DNA of 64,000 nt from Butyrivibrio sp. INlla16 (GCF_900104155.1 NZ_FMYB01000002.1:1-64000); one strand, 5' to 3'. Counted from the stretch's first letter, positions 1 to 9,382 are shown. Translations and numbers: made by a program. Notes: generated by a model not told the origin, from the sequence alone.

Positions 1-27
1 AAATAATCATACTGAAACTTAATAGCG

Positions 28-56
28 AATCAGCGTGCTGATTAAGTACGCTGATT
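28..56. other. Inverted repeat near the left edge
   Basis: A 9-base perfect inverted repeat (AATCAGCGT and ACGCTGATT) encloses an 11-base loop. The left arm can also pair with an internal CTGATT, so two alternative hairpins are possible. No U-tract follows, so it is not a clear terminator. It may belong to a gene left of the window. Nothing else is recognisable in bases 1-130. Confidence 0.35.
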
Positions 57-131
57 TGTCATGTCCAAAAGTATTTAGACCGTGAATAGTAACAATAATA
101 GACAGCAATTCTCAATTTGATTCAGCTCCAA

Positions 132-160
132 TTGAATGGGAACTCCCAAGGGAATATACT
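132..160 (+). promoter_or_regulatory. Probable sigma-A promoter of the GH13 gene
   Basis: TTGAAT at 132-137 and TATACT at 155-160 are separated by 17 bases, close to the housekeeping consensus. The start codon of the alpha-glucosidase lies about 80 bases downstream. Confidence 0.55.
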
Positions 161-239
161 ATATTTATAGGATTATGGCACTAATAAATGAAAAGGTGTT
201 ACTGTGGAAAAGCCTGTTAAAAATTCACCGAGGTGCATT

Positions 240-2027
240 ATGTCAGACACAAATACAAGAGAAAAAGACTGGTACAAGCGGATGGCGTTTTACCAGATAT
301 GGGTTAGGAGCTTTGCGGACGGAAACGGAGACGGAATAGGTGATCTCTATGGCGTCTACGATAAGCTCGAATATGTAAAATCGCTCGGAGTAGACGGCAT
401 CTGGTTTTCACCGCTTTATCCATCTCCGAATGCGGACTTTGGCTACGATATCTCGGATTATAAGGACATTCATCCCGATTACGGAACGCTGGAGCAGTTC
501 AAGAAGGTGCTGGATAAAGCCCACAAACTGGGGCTTAAGATAATCATGGACCTTGTAGTAAACCACACCTCAGACGAGCATCCCTGGTTCAAAGAGAGCA
601 GGAAGGGGAAGGACAACCCCTACAGCGACTATTACATCTGGCGGGATAAGCCCAACAACTGGGACAGCCTATTTGAGGGAAAAGCGTGGGAGTACGACGA
701 AGAAAGAGGCCAGTACTATCTCCATATTTTTGCAAAGAAACAGCCCGACCTCAACATGGATAACCCCAAGGTAAGAGAAGAAGTTAAGTCCATCATGCGC
801 TTCTGGCTTGATATGGGAGTTGACGGCTTCAGGGAGGATGTCATCAATTTCATTTCCAAGAAGGAAGGACTTCCGAACGGATTGCCGTTTCTGCCTGCCG
901 TAAACGGAATGCCCTACTACAAGGACGGACCGCATATCCATGAATATCTCGGAGAATTCAGAAAGGTCTGTCAGGAGTATGACTGCTTCCAGATCGGCGA
1001 AGGACCGATGACTACGGTGAATTCTGCGCTTAAATACCTGACGGGAGAGAATAAGTCCCTTGACATGATGATCTCCTTTGATCACATGATGGCAGACTGC
1101 GTCTATACGGAGTACATTCACAGGCCGTTTTCACTTGTAAAACTGAAGAAGGCCTTTACCAAGTGGCAGACGGCGCTTGCGGGAAAAGCGTGGAACAGCC
1201 TGTATCTTGAAAATCACGATCATCCCAGGATTGTCAGCCGCTATGGAAGTGAACACTATCACAGGGAGAGCGGGACGATGCTTGCAGCATGCTACCTGTT
1301 TTTGCAGGGGACACCTTTCATCTACCAGGGGCAGGAGATTGGAATGACCAACATACGCCTTCACTCGATCGACCAGTATGTGGACATCTCCAGCAAGACC
1401 AACTACCACACCTATCACACCAAGGATGATGAGAAAAAGCGTATGCGAAGGATTCACATCTCCAGCAGGGATTCCGCGAGAACTCCCGTACAGTGGGATG
1501 ACTCAAAGTACGCAGGCTTTTCTAAGGCGAAGCCGTGGTTTTATGTGAATCCGAACTATAAAAAGATCAACGTGAAAGCGCAGGAGAAGGATGAGTTCAG
1601 TATCCTCAATTTTTACAGAAAATGCCTGTCTCTCAGAAAGAGCTCCAAGGCGCTTCTCTACGGCGATTATAAGGAATATTATCCGAAGGATGGCAACATC
1701 TATATGTATGAGAGGAGCCTCGGGTCAGTGAGTTATCTGATAATCTGCTCTTTTTCAAGACTACCTGTGAAGGTCAGCATTCCTGAAAAATTCATAGGCA
1801 AGAAGGGGCAGCTGATGCTCTGTAATTACCCGGACAGAAAGCAGTACATGGGCAGCGAGAGTGTGGGCGAGAAGCTGAAGGAAGAGTTCAGGAACCTTAA
1901 GGAAACCGGCGGGGATTCCGAGGCTATAGGCGACATGATGCGAAAAGAACTCAGCACCTATGCGGTTCACCATGGCATGTACAGGCCTTATGAGGTGAGA
2001 ATTTACCGCTTCCGAAATAGATTATAA
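240..2027 (+). CDS. GH13 alpha-glucosidase (oligo-1,6-glucosidase type)
   Basis: This is a cytoplasmic glycoside hydrolase of about 595 residues, the usual size for GH13 oligo-1,6-glucosidases, expected to release glucose from short alpha-glucans taken up by the cell. The GH13 landmarks are present: an N-terminal (beta/alpha)8 start with YQIW.RSF and NGDGIGDL, DLVVNH, GFREDVIN with the nucleophile Asp, a GEGP segment with the acid/base Glu, and ENHDHPR with the third acidic residue. There is no signal peptide. I place the start at the ATG at 240, preceded by GAGGTG; a GTG at 204 would add 12 residues not typical of the family. The exact linkage preference cannot be read from sequence. The gene stands alone; the next gene starts 54 bases downstream. 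Confidence 0.9.
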   Translation: MSDTNTREKDWYKRMAFYQIWVRSFADGNGDGIGDLYGVYDKLEYVKSLGVDGIWFSPLYPSPNADFGYDISDYKDIHPDYGTLEQFKKVLDKAHKLGLKIIMDLVVNHTSDEHPWFKESRKGKDNPYSDYYIWRDKPNNWDSLFEGKAWEYDEERGQYYLHIFAKKQPDLNMDNPKVREEVKSIMRFWLDMGVDGFREDVINFISKKEGLPNGLPFLPAVNGMPYYKDGPHIHEYLGEFRKVCQEYDCFQIGEGPMTTVNSALKYLTGENKSLDMMISFDHMMADCVYTEYIHRPFSLVKLKKAFTKWQTALAGKAWNSLYLENHDHPRIVSRYGSEHYHRESGTMLAACYLFLQGTPFIYQGQEIGMTNIRLHSIDQYVDISSKTNYHTYHTKDDEKKRMRRIHISSRDSARTPVQWDDSKYAGFSKAKPWFYVNPNYKKINVKAQEKDEFSILNFYRKCLSLRKSSKALLYGDYKEYYPKDGNIYMYERSLGSVSYLIICSFSRLPVKVSIPEKFIGKKGQLMLCNYPDRKQYMGSESVGEKLKEEFRNLKETGGDSEAIGDMMRKELSTYAVHHGMYRPYEVRIYRFRNRL

Positions 2028-2081
2028 AAATTTTAGGATTGCTAAATTGTTGCCCCTATTTTATAGCGGTAAAATTAAAGC

Positions 2082-3719
2082 ATGAAACGCATAAAATCAT
2101 GCTTACTAATTACATATTGTATTCTCATGGCGCTCTTTTCCTTCGCACAAAAGGTCAATGCGAAGGATAGTTTAGAGCGCCAATTTCGTGTGCTTTTCAT
2201 TTCGTCTTATGGCTTTTCAAATGCTGCGGTTCCCGAGCAGCTAAAGGGCTTCGAAGCGGGAATTGACGGCATAAATGTGGATATCTGCTATGAGTTTATG
2301 GATGCAGACAAGTATTACGGCGGAATGGATATCCAGAACTTCGATAAATACTTGAAATATAAGATTTATTCGGTGAGATCCTATGATCTGATTGTGGCTT
2401 CGGATGATTCTGCACTGCGATATGTCATTAACAACAGAAACGAGCTGTTCCCTGATACCCCGCTTGTTTTCATGGGTGTGAGCAACAAGACAGAAGCGAT
2501 GACCGCTGCTGCGATGAAAAATGCGACGGGTATTACGGAGATCCCTGACTTTGAGGGTAACTATGCCCTTATGAAGAAACTGTTCCCCGGTAGGGAGCAC
2601 CTTAATGTCGTTGTGGATGCGACAATAGCCGGGCAGGGTGATTATGTCGAGTACATGAAGTTCAAGGATGAAAATCCCGACATAAAAAGCACGGTGATCA
2701 ATACCTCGTATTATACCGCCAATGGACTAAAAGAGCTTTTGGGGTCTCTCGGCGATGACGATATCATTCTTTTCCTTGATTTTGCAAGGGACGGAGACGG
2801 GAATTCCTACTCTCTTGCGAATGCGTCCGACTTTATGTCGACCTATGCGCCGGATGTGCCTATCATGAGGCTTGCTTCTTCTGACATAGAACACGGAGTT
2901 CTGGGAGGAATTTCCTACTCATTCTACGATGCCGGTTGGATTGCGGGAGATGCTGCAAAGAGAATTATTCTCGGGGAAAATGCGGACGATATGCCGCTTA
3001 TGACTTCCACGGTCACTACTCCTTACTTTGAACAGGGAAGCATGGATCATTTCGGTATTAAGTATTCAATGCTGCCCGATGGTTCGCAGGTTTTGAATGA
3101 ACACAAAAATCTTGCGAAGTTTTACCGCGAAAATACTATGCTCAGTAACCTTGTTATAGTTATTGTTCTGTTGATGATTGCTATTATTTTCATCCTGAAT
3201 ATAACCAATGCCAAGAGAAAAAGGCTGATGCGTACGGACTTCCTTACCCAGATGCCAAACAGAATGAAGCTTATAGAAGATATGAACCAGACGATTGGGC
3301 TGCAGATGCCCTATGGTCTGATTATGCTTGACGTCGATCATTTTAAGGATATAAATGACACCTACGGACATAAGGTCGGAGATGAGATTATTGCCGGAGT
3401 GGGTGAGAGACTGAAAAAACTCTCGAAAAATCAGCTGCATTTTGCAAGGCTTGGAGGAGATGAATTTTCCGGACTTTTCACATCACCTTCCAATGAAAAA
3501 GCCAAGAAGATATGCGAGAGCATAATAAAGAGTACAAAGGCTCCGTTCAAGACTTCTGCGGGAGAATTGAAGCTCACCGTCAGTATCGGATGCGCAATGT
3601 ACCCTCTTGATGTGGAAGATCCAAACAAGGTCATGGAGAGCGCTGACAGCGCACTGTACGTGACCAAGGAAAATGGGCGAAATGGTTATACTTTATTTGA
3701 CAGCATAGATAAGACCTGA
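2082..3719 (+). CDS. Membrane diguanylate cyclase with extracytoplasmic binding-protein-like domain
   Basis: The 545-residue protein has an N-terminal signal segment (about 6-25), a long extracytoplasmic region (about 35-345) resembling ABC-transporter substrate-binding sensors, one membrane helix (about 355-375), and a C-terminal GGDEF domain (about 385-540). The GGDEF motif in RLGGDEF is intact, as is the LDVDHFKDIND metal/GTP region, so c-di-GMP synthesis is expected. The inhibitory RxxD site normally five residues before GGDEF is absent (KNQL), so feedback inhibition through that site is unlikely. The ligand is unknown. Its 3' end overlaps the convergent sugar-binding lipoprotein gene by 27 bases. 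A role in sensing a small extracellular solute is inference from domain order. Confidence 0.85.
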   Translation: MKRIKSCLLITYCILMALFSFAQKVNAKDSLERQFRVLFISSYGFSNAAVPEQLKGFEAGIDGINVDICYEFMDADKYYGGMDIQNFDKYLKYKIYSVRSYDLIVASDDSALRYVINNRNELFPDTPLVFMGVSNKTEAMTAAAMKNATGITEIPDFEGNYALMKKLFPGREHLNVVVDATIAGQGDYVEYMKFKDENPDIKSTVINTSYYTANGLKELLGSLGDDDIILFLDFARDGDGNSYSLANASDFMSTYAPDVPIMRLASSDIEHGVLGGISYSFYDAGWIAGDAAKRIILGENADDMPLMTSTVTTPYFEQGSMDHFGIKYSMLPDGSQVLNEHKNLAKFYRENTMLSNLVIVIVLLMIAIIFILNITNAKRKRLMRTDFLTQMPNRMKLIEDMNQTIGLQMPYGLIMLDVDHFKDINDTYGHKVGDEIIAGVGERLKKLSKNQLHFARLGGDEFSGLFTSPSNEKAKKICESIIKSTKAPFKTSAGELKLTVSIGCAMYPLDVEDPNKVMESADSALYVTKENGRNGYTLFDSIDKT

Positions 3720-4877
3720 TGCATTGCGGGCGTAGTAGCCGGTGTCAAACAGCTCTTTTTCGATATTATCAATTGTTATGGTGTACGGCTGAAGGAGATA
3801 GGAATTGACTACCTTAATGCCGTTGTTATAATCCTTCGTATTATAGGCACATTCAAAATCCCACGAGGAATTATCTATAAGGTCATAGTCCGGAGTTTCT
3901 CCGGATAAAAGAGCTGTTCCAAGCGATACGGTCACAATGGATTCCTGTTGAAGCGCCTTGTATACGGTCATACTCTGGGTTCCCTCGAAAATATTGTAAA
4001 TATTCGCGATGTCGCCATCCTGTCCTGTCACAAGGACTGTGTTTGTACCGGGGTAGTCGGATTCGAGAGCGCGAACTGCGCCGAGGGCGGTGGAGTCGTT
4101 GGCACAAAGAACCGCGTCAAGTCTTGTTCCGGGCGGGTAGTAGGAATTAAGAATAATCTGAAGGCGCTGCTGCGCAATATCCGTGGACCACTGCGCTGTG
4201 GAAGTCTCATAAAAACCGGTCTGGGTGGACAGAACCTTAAGCTTCCCGGAATCGATATAGGGCTGCAGGTTATCCATTGCTCCCTGATAGAAAAAGCGGG
4301 CATTATTATCAACGGGATCACCCGTTACAAATTCTATGTTTTTCTCGGCGCCTTCCTCTTCAAGACCAAGCTTGTCTATAATGAAATCTGCCTGAAGTAC
4401 CCCGACTTTATAATTGTCAAAGGATACATAATAATCAACGGAATCGGTGTTCATGAGGAGTCTGTCATAGGCGATTATTTTGACATTCGCCTGTTTGGCT
4501 TCGTCCAGAATGGAAGTCAGCGCTGCGCCGTCAACTGCCGCGATGACAAGAAGATCTGCGCCATCCTCTATCATCTCCCTAAGGTCATTTATCTGGGTAT
4601 CAATGAGATTGTTTGCATATTTAAGCTCAACATCGCAGCCGGCTTTCTTAAATTCATCTTTCAGGAAAAGTCCGTCGCGATTCCATCTCTCTAGGAGATT
4701 ATCGGGCATGGAAATACCAACCACCGTGCGCCCGTCATCCGAGTGGGCGTCAATGATTGTAGGCTCTGCCTCTGTCTGCGCAGTGTCCCCTGAAACGGCC
4801 TTGGTCGGGACGCATCCTGCAAGAGACAACGATGCCAATGAAGTTATAAGAAAAGCTGATAGCAATCTCTTAATCAT
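3693..4877 (-). CDS. ChvE/XylF-like sugar-binding lipoprotein (orphan)
   Basis: The 394-residue protein starts with a lipoprotein signal ending in the lipobox LSLAGC (Cys about residue 22). The rest matches the periplasmic-binding-protein type 1 family for monosaccharides: VGISMPDNLLERWNRDG, an IIAYDRLL segment, the hinge YVSFDNYKVG, a CANDSTALGAVRAL motif and VTGQDGD. This fold binds xylose, glucose, galactose or arabinose in relatives. No ABC permease or ATPase gene lies nearby, so it either shares a transporter elsewhere or acts as a sensor partner. It converges on, and slightly overlaps, the diguanylate cyclase gene. Transport or sensing of sugar is inferred from family only. Confidence 0.85.
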   Translation of the reverse strand: MIKRLLSAFLITSLASLSLAGCVPTKAVSGDTAQTEAEPTIIDAHSDDGRTVVGISMPDNLLERWNRDGLFLKDEFKKAGCDVELKYANNLIDTQINDLREMIEDGADLLVIAAVDGAALTSILDEAKQANVKIIAYDRLLMNTDSVDYYVSFDNYKVGVLQADFIIDKLGLEEEGAEKNIEFVTGDPVDNNARFFYQGAMDNLQPYIDSGKLKVLSTQTGFYETSTAQWSTDIAQQRLQIILNSYYPPGTRLDAVLCANDSTALGAVRALESDYPGTNTVLVTGQDGDIANIYNIFEGTQSMTVYKALQQESIVTVSLGTALLSGETPDYDLIDNSSWDFECAYNTKDYNNGIKVVNSYLLQPYTITIDNIEKELFDTGYYARNASGLIYAVK

Positions 4878-5004
4878 AGTAATTTACTCTCTGCAAGCAG
4901 ATTAATGATTACTACATAATTATATCATTTGGCGGGTATGATAAAGATTTTGCAGATGGGAAAATGATATTAAAATTTTATAAAGGAGAATGGTCTCTTG
5001 GTAA

Positions 5005-5053
5005 TAAAAAGAATCCCGGGGGATATATATAATTCCCCTGAGATTCTTTTTGA
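5005..5053 (-). terminator. Rho-independent terminator after the BspA-like gene
   Basis: AGAATC and CCCC/GGGG segments form a long stem around an AT-rich loop, flanked by A and T runs on both sides. It lies just past the stop of the minus-strand gene at 5077 and has a T-run in that direction. Confidence 0.75.
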
Positions 5054-5076
5054 TTGAGTTTATTACGAATGAAAAA

Positions 5077-7302
5077 TTACTTTATCTTGATACTCTTTGC
5101 TAAGCCCTTTTTGACGAAAAGTTTTGAATATGTCTTCTTCAGTTTCTTTGGAACCTTAACGGTTACGCGGCTTCCGACTCCCTTGAAGGCTTTCTTTGCA
5201 ACCGAAGAATTTGTGAGCTTGCTTGATTTTGCGTTTATTGTCTTGAGGTTCTTTGCACCTTTGAAGGCATTTGCTCTGATGAATTCTATATTATTGCCAA
5301 AGGCTATGGTTGTAAGTTTACTGCAGCCATTAAATGCCTTTGATGCAATACCGGTTACGTTGTAAGTTACGCCGTCCAGAGTTATTGTCTTAGGTACTGT
5401 GATTTTCTTAACCTTCTTGTTAGTCGTCCGCTTATAATCGACGGTAGGATTTTCCTTAGCGGCGGAGGTTACGACAAATTCCGCTTGCTGACTTTCATCA
5501 GTAAGTGCTGTGCCCTCAGGTTTCGGATCGGGAGTAGCATTTTCAACTTTTGCAGCCTCATTGGATACTTCGTTGGATGATGCTTTAGATTCGTCTTCTC
5601 CTGATGATGGTACAGGTGTTTTCTCTTCTTTACCGGGAGTTTCATCCTCCTCTGTGGGTTTTATTTCAGGCTTCGGCTTAGGTTTTTCCGGATCAGGCTT
5701 TACCGGATCAGGCTTTACCGGATCAGGTTTCTCTGGGTCAGGTTTTTCCGGATCAGGTTTTTCCGGAACGGTTCCTTTAGGGATTATTACTGAACTGTGA
5801 TCGGTTATCAGTTTCTCACCGGCATCATCTTCAAACCAGTTATGGCATTCGGAACAGATATAATATTCTATATTTCCATCAGCAGTTTCTGTTGCAGGAT
5901 TTGCCGGAACTCTTGTCAAAGTATGATGCTTAAGAGGAATGTCCCTGGTATATGTATGACCACATCTGCAGGTGACGGTTTCCTTTCCCTTTTGCGTGCA
6001 GGTTGATTCTTTTGTTACTTCGGTTTTTGAAACAGTATGTTCGTTTGATACCCAAGTTATTTTGTTTTCCTCTGCATAATCAAAAGCTTTGGAGCTGCAT
6101 GCGCCTGTAATCTTGAAGCCCGTGATTACTTCGTATACCATCGTTCCACCTGAGGCATAAGATATATATCCTATGCTATGTTTTCCAAATGTAGTAACAT
6201 TTGCCGGGATGGTCATGCTTGTTAATTTATACATACCTGTTCCGGAAGAGCATTCGAAGCAACGAGGTCCAATTTCTTTTAAGCCTGTTCCCAGTTTCAC
6301 TTCAGACAATTCGGAACAGTATGAAAATGCGCCTTCACCAATTTTGCTTACACTATCAGGTATGGTAATGCTACTTATTTTTGTTCCATAAAATGCATGA
6401 TTAGAAATATTTGTAACACCGTTTCCTATTATAATTGTTTTGATTTCGGATCTCATTGTATACCAGGGAACTTTGTTGTAATTGTAGTAAGTTCCCATGG
6501 CTCCGTTTCCGGATATGGTAAGAGTTGACTTCTCCGCGTTATACACCCATCTGCAGCTTCCTGTTGTACCGCTTTCACAATCGACCTCACTGCCGTTTAT
6601 GGTATAGCTGGTTGCACCATCACTGTCCCTGGAGACACCGGATTCTCCATACGCAAATACTTTGAAATAGTAATTGCTGTTTTCATCATATACTAATGGT
6701 TTATCCTGAAAATATGGACTGGTTTTGCCGGTATCAATAGTTGTAACAGTTGGGTCAAATATACGTGCTCGCCACACATAATTACCGGTTTTTTCATCAC
6801 AGACAGCAACAAAATAATCGTCTGCTCCCCGAACTTCATCCCAACTGAGAATACGTTTATTCCATTTAAGATTCTTCGGGGTTTCGAGTTTGGGAATTGC
6901 CGATTTATAAGAATATTTAACCGTGTTCGCATAGTTAAGCGAATTTCCGTTACGCATAGCTGTTACGGTAACAGTATATGTTTTTTCAGTGATGGAGGTG
7001 TTGTTCTGATCAAAGTACTTGCGTAAATCGAAAGACACACCGTTTGCTTTCCAGGTTGCGCATCCATTAAAAGAATACTTTTCAGATGTTTTCATATTTA
7101 TATAAAAACCCAATTCCGAAAAAGTAATCCGATATGCATCAGCATCCTTAACAAACTCCCAGGAAAATACTCCATCAGAAGTATAAGTAAATGCAGGAAG
7201 AGAAGAGGCAGCATGCACCGTTTCTCCATGCATAAATGGGAATCCAAGCAGAATAGCAAGGGTTAGAATACTAATAGACAGTTTCTTTCTTAAATACCTC
7301 AT
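5077..7302 (-). CDS. BspA-type leucine-rich-repeat surface protein
   Basis: The 741-residue secreted protein has a signal peptide (about 1-31, ending VHA/A). It continues with fibronectin-III-like segments (about 33-235), LRR_5/BspA repeats with ITIPDSVSKIGEGAFSYC-type units (about 240-410), and a Cys-containing CTQKGKETVTC..CGHTY module (about 430-500). Next comes a Pro/Asp/Glu/Lys linker built from tandem PDPEKPDP units (about 510-560) and an acidic Ser/Thr-rich stretch. A second short LRR block follows (about 630-720) and a Lys-rich end. There is no LPXTG signal. BspA-like proteins usually act in adhesion or substrate binding at the cell surface; the target here is unknown. It is monocistronic, with its own terminator downstream. 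Confidence 0.85.
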   Translation of the reverse strand: MRYLRKKLSISILTLAILLGFPFMHGETVHAASSLPAFTYTSDGVFSWEFVKDADAYRITFSELGFYINMKTSEKYSFNGCATWKANGVSFDLRKYFDQNNTSITEKTYTVTVTAMRNGNSLNYANTVKYSYKSAIPKLETPKNLKWNKRILSWDEVRGADDYFVAVCDEKTGNYVWRARIFDPTVTTIDTGKTSPYFQDKPLVYDENSNYYFKVFAYGESGVSRDSDGATSYTINGSEVDCESGTTGSCRWVYNAEKSTLTISGNGAMGTYYNYNKVPWYTMRSEIKTIIIGNGVTNISNHAFYGTKISSITIPDSVSKIGEGAFSYCSELSEVKLGTGLKEIGPRCFECSSGTGMYKLTSMTIPANVTTFGKHSIGYISYASGGTMVYEVITGFKITGACSSKAFDYAEENKITWVSNEHTVSKTEVTKESTCTQKGKETVTCRCGHTYTRDIPLKHHTLTRVPANPATETADGNIEYYICSECHNWFEDDAGEKLITDHSSVIIPKGTVPEKPDPEKPDPEKPDPVKPDPVKPDPEKPKPKPEIKPTEEDETPGKEEKTPVPSSGEDESKASSNEVSNEAAKVENATPDPKPEGTALTDESQQAEFVVTSAAKENPTVDYKRTTNKKVKKITVPKTITLDGVTYNVTGIASKAFNGCSKLTTIAFGNNIEFIRANAFKGAKNLKTINAKSSKLTNSSVAKKAFKGVGSRVTVKVPKKLKKTYSKLFVKKGLAKSIKIK

Positions 7303-7546
7303 AAAAATACCCCCTAGAATAGAACAAAAGCTTATCGCTTACATAATTATTATATGTGATATTTTGTATAGATTTTTTACGGAATATGAAGAATGTAATG
7401 CATAATTCGTACTTGACAACGTGACATAGCTATGATTGCAATAATTCGGAATGGAATGCGATTACTAATTGTGCTAAAATCGTAAGTAGTTTTTTCCAAG
7501 ATATATGGGAAGAGTAGTGAAAAGAGCAATTTGAGGAGTAAGAAAA

Positions 7547-9031
7547 ATGCCACACAGTTTTAGTTTTTATAACACGCTTTCAAGAAAAATCGATGATTTT
7601 GTGCCGAGGGAAGAGGGCAAGGTTTCAATGTATACCTGCGGCCCCACCGTTTACCATTTCGCACATATCGGAAATATCCGTACATATATAATGCAGGATG
7701 CGCTCATCAAGGCGCTTGAATATTGCGGCTACGATGTGAAAAGAGTTATGAATATCACTGATGTCGGCCACCTTTCATCAGATGCCGATACAGGTGAGGA
7801 TAAGATGCTTGCAGGTGCAAAGCGCGAGCACAAGACAGTTATGGAAATCGCTGATTTTTATACCAAGGCTTTCTTCAAGGACTTTGATGCTGTGGGCAAT
7901 AAGAGACCTGACGTTATTGAGCCTGCTACAAACTGCATTCCTGAGTTCATACACATGGTTGAGACACTTCTCGAGAAGGGCTATGCCTATGTCGCAGGTG
8001 GTAATGTATATTTTGATACCAGCAAGCTTGAGGACTACTACGTGTTCTCATCTGCTATAGAAAAAGAGGAGCTTCAGGTTGGTGTCCGCGACGATGTTGA
8101 AGAGGATACCGCTAAGAAGAATAAGACAGATTTCGTGCTTTGGTTCACAAAGTCTAAGTTTGAGGATCAGGCACTTAAGTGGGACAGCCCGTGGGGCGTT
8201 GGATATCCCGGTTGGCACATCGAGTGCTCATGCATTTCCATGAAGCATCTTGGTGAGTACATCGACATCCACTGCGGCGGTGTTGATAACATTTTCCCTC
8301 ACCACACCAATGAGATTGCGCAGTCTGAGAGCTATCTCGGACATGAGTGGTGCAAATACTGGTTCCACTCCAATCACCTTAATGACAGAGCGGGAAAAAT
8401 GAGTAAGTCAAAGGGTGCGGTTCTCACCGTTTCCGTACTTCAGGAGAAGGGCTACGATCCGCTTGTTTACAGATTCTTCTGCCTGCAGTCACACTACAGA
8501 AAGCCTCTTGAGTTTTCATTTGATGTTCTTGATAACACAGTGACAGCTTATAACAACCTGGTTAAAAAGGTTGAGGGACTGATTGCTTCAGATGATGCTC
8601 TTAAGGCAGCAGATAAGAATTTGGAGAGCTTCCTTAATACTGTAAGAAGCAGTGCTGACGTTGATAAGGCTGTACTTAAGGAATTTGAGGACAAGTTTGC
8701 TGATGCGATTTCAAACGACCTCAACACTTCCATGGCAGTAACACTTCTCTATGATGTATTTAAGGCTGATACCAATGCATCAACCAAGCTTGCTATCATC
8801 GACAGCTTCGATAAGGTTCTCTCGCTCGACCTTATCGGACACGCACTTGCAGATGATTCTGCAGACATTGATCCCGAGCTTGAAGCTTACATCAAGGATG
8901 CGATCGAGCGCAGGGCAGCAGCCAAGAAGGCTAAGGACTTCGCAACAGCTGATGCTATCCGCGATGAACTCCTCACCAAGGGTGTTGAGATTAAGGATAC
9001 ACGCGAAGGCGTGAAGTGGACACTTGTCTAA
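7547..9031 (+). CDS. cysS: Cysteinyl-tRNA synthetase
   Basis: This 494-residue class I synthetase charges tRNA-Cys with cysteine using ATP. The signature CGPTVYHFAHIGN carries the HIGH-like motif (as HIGN) and the first zinc-ligand Cys; GWHIECSCIS supplies further zinc-site residues; GKMSKSKG is the KMSKS loop. The C-terminal end keeps the DALR-like helical region and the typical RDxLxxxGVxIxDTxxG ending. Length is near the family norm. A GAGGAG ribosome binding site lies upstream of the ATG at 7547. No T-box leader is visible in the preceding 240 bases. A terminator follows at once, so it appears monocistronic. Confidence 0.98.
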   Translation: MPHSFSFYNTLSRKIDDFVPREEGKVSMYTCGPTVYHFAHIGNIRTYIMQDALIKALEYCGYDVKRVMNITDVGHLSSDADTGEDKMLAGAKREHKTVMEIADFYTKAFFKDFDAVGNKRPDVIEPATNCIPEFIHMVETLLEKGYAYVAGGNVYFDTSKLEDYYVFSSAIEKEELQVGVRDDVEEDTAKKNKTDFVLWFTKSKFEDQALKWDSPWGVGYPGWHIECSCISMKHLGEYIDIHCGGVDNIFPHHTNEIAQSESYLGHEWCKYWFHSNHLNDRAGKMSKSKGAVLTVSVLQEKGYDPLVYRFFCLQSHYRKPLEFSFDVLDNTVTAYNNLVKKVEGLIASDDALKAADKNLESFLNTVRSSADVDKAVLKEFEDKFADAISNDLNTSMAVTLLYDVFKADTNASTKLAIIDSFDKVLSLDLIGHALADDSADIDPELEAYIKDAIERRAAAKKAKDFATADAIRDELLTKGVEIKDTREGVKWTLV

Positions 9032-9050
9032 ATATATGGATTGTAAATTG

Positions 9051-9086
9051 AAAGGTCTTGAGAGCGGCGCTCTCAAGACCTTTTTC
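9051..9086 (+). terminator. Rho-independent terminator of cysS
   Basis: AAAGGTCTTGAGAGC and its complement form a strong, nearly perfect stem, followed by TTTTT. It lies about 20 bases after the cysS stop codon. Confidence 0.9.
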
Positions 9087-9151
9087 TGAAGGGTGTTTGT
9101 TGGGAGATTAGGTGGGGAGTTTATTAGGCTAGGTTCATTAGGCCGGCAAAA

Positions 9152-9382
9152 GTAAATAATTGCCGCTTTTGGGCATTTTGGTATACATTTTGGGCACTTT
9201 TCAGTGGCTTTCGGCAAGCATTTGTAAATGAGAAGCCGTTTTCAGCAATTTGGTATCCATTATTTTTCAAATCATGGGTACCAAAGTTAAGAAAATGCTC
9301 TCTTATTTACAAATGCCTTCCATAATAGCTAAAAATCCGCCCTAAATGGGTACCAAAATGCTTAAAACGCGCGCTCATTTAC
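9152..9382. repeat. 231-bp modular dyad repeat, copy A
   Basis: Four 35-nt modules begin GTAAAT and end near TTTGGTAYMC. They lie at 9152-9186 and 9224-9258 in direct orientation, and at 9276-9310 and 9348-9382 inverted. The gaps are 37, 17 and 37 bases. The two 37-base gaps also show partial reverse complementarity, for example ATTT..GGGC at one end and GCATTT at the other, so the whole unit is an imperfect palindrome centred near 9267. The same architecture recurs at 62661-62891 and, truncated, at 57072-57230. It fills most of the 500-base gap between cysS and the next gene; the remainder holds the cysS terminator and a promoter. Function unknown. Confidence 0.85.

Noticed and set aside
3948-4694. 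Long plus-strand open frame of 248 codons
   Set aside because: It lies wholly antisense to the sugar-binding lipoprotein gene, has no ribosome binding site and low-complexity composition of a shadow frame.
7303-7546. T-box leader before cysS
   Set aside because: No specifier stem, T-box sequence or terminator/antiterminator pair is visible in the 240-base leader.
9152-9382. 35-nt repeats with 37-base gaps resembling a CRISPR array
   Set aside because: Half the modules are inverted, the modules are only partly conserved, the array always has at most four units, and no cas gene is near.
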